Positions 61,862-64,000 of a stretch of 64,000 nucleotides of DNA are shown piece by piece. Origin of the DNA: Panaeolus papilionaceus (Eukaryota > Basidiomycota > Agaricomycetes > Agaricales). The position numbers and the translations under genes are program-made. Positions within the stretch are counted from its first letter, which is position 1. Every line of letters starts with the position of its first letter. The stretch lies in NCBI GenBank assembly GCA_015501605.1, contig JADNRZ010000012.1:1364001-1428000 (forward strand), given 5' to 3'. Under the pieces are notes generated by a model. That model saw only the letters and a program-made list of their open reading frames with translations, made no database searches and was not told where the DNA came from.

Positions 61862-64000
<2,139 letters not shown>

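Overview
The window reads as nuclear DNA of a mushroom-forming basidiomycete (Agaricomycetes). Nearly every gene is cut by many 45-80 bp GT-AG introns. The families are typical of that group: class I hydrophobins, fungal DUF6533/DUF6534 multi-pass membrane proteins, tandem P450s, isoprenylcysteine methyltransferase-like genes and a BTB protein. There is no operon structure, CRISPR array or rRNA, and I recognised no tRNA. Exon borders were assigned by eye from splice signals and from comparing paralogs, so gene spans are firmer than individual junctions.

Layout. 1-9.2 kb: three tandem cytochrome P450s. The first is cut by the window edge, the middle one is a pseudogene carrying a DNA-transposon-like insertion in its last exon, and the third is complete. 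9.8-11.5 kb: a family-2 O-methyltransferase without the usual catalytic His. 12.2-12.7 kb: an unusual hydrophobin. 14.2-14.6 kb: a small single-pass membrane protein. 16.5-19.0 kb (minus): mitochondrial acetyl-CoA hydrolase/CoA-transferase (ACH1 type). 20.8-21.3 kb (minus): a hydrophobin. 23.9-25.9 and 28.2-30.2 kb: two DUF6534 paralogs with a 597-bp element between them that has perfect 70-bp terminal inverted repeats. 30.7-32.5 kb: two tandem ICMT-like genes with duplicated promoters. 32.7-34.0 kb (minus): a homeodomain-like regulator. 34.3-35.4 kb: a BTB-like gene. 35.7-37.0 kb (minus): two related small secreted proteins. 41.2-42.8 kb (minus): a DUF6534 gene whose last codons come from a hAT-like insertion. 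44.3-49.4 kb: three hydrophobin loci, one of them split by a 1.5-kb element full of GTTTAAAC palindromes. 50.2-51.6 kb: a DUF6533 gene. 52.4-64 kb: a decayed tandem segmental duplication in which different members survive in the two copies (DUF6534 genes and a GH47 alpha-mannosidase).

The P450/methyltransferase group could act in one oxidative or secondary pathway, but no core synthase is present. The hydrophobins and small secreted proteins belong to the hyphal surface or secretome. The strongest theme is genome dynamics. Four non-autonomous DNA elements can be delimited. Three of them lie inside exons, two with exact 7-8 bp target duplications and one with an offset 7-bp duplication. Several gene families show birth and death side by side. 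I found no clearly new molecular system. The best leads are the palindrome-rich element, the TE-supplied protein C-terminus, the conserved VD(G/R)MV tail of the DUF6534 paralogs, the paired small secreted proteins and the Asn51-less homeodomain.
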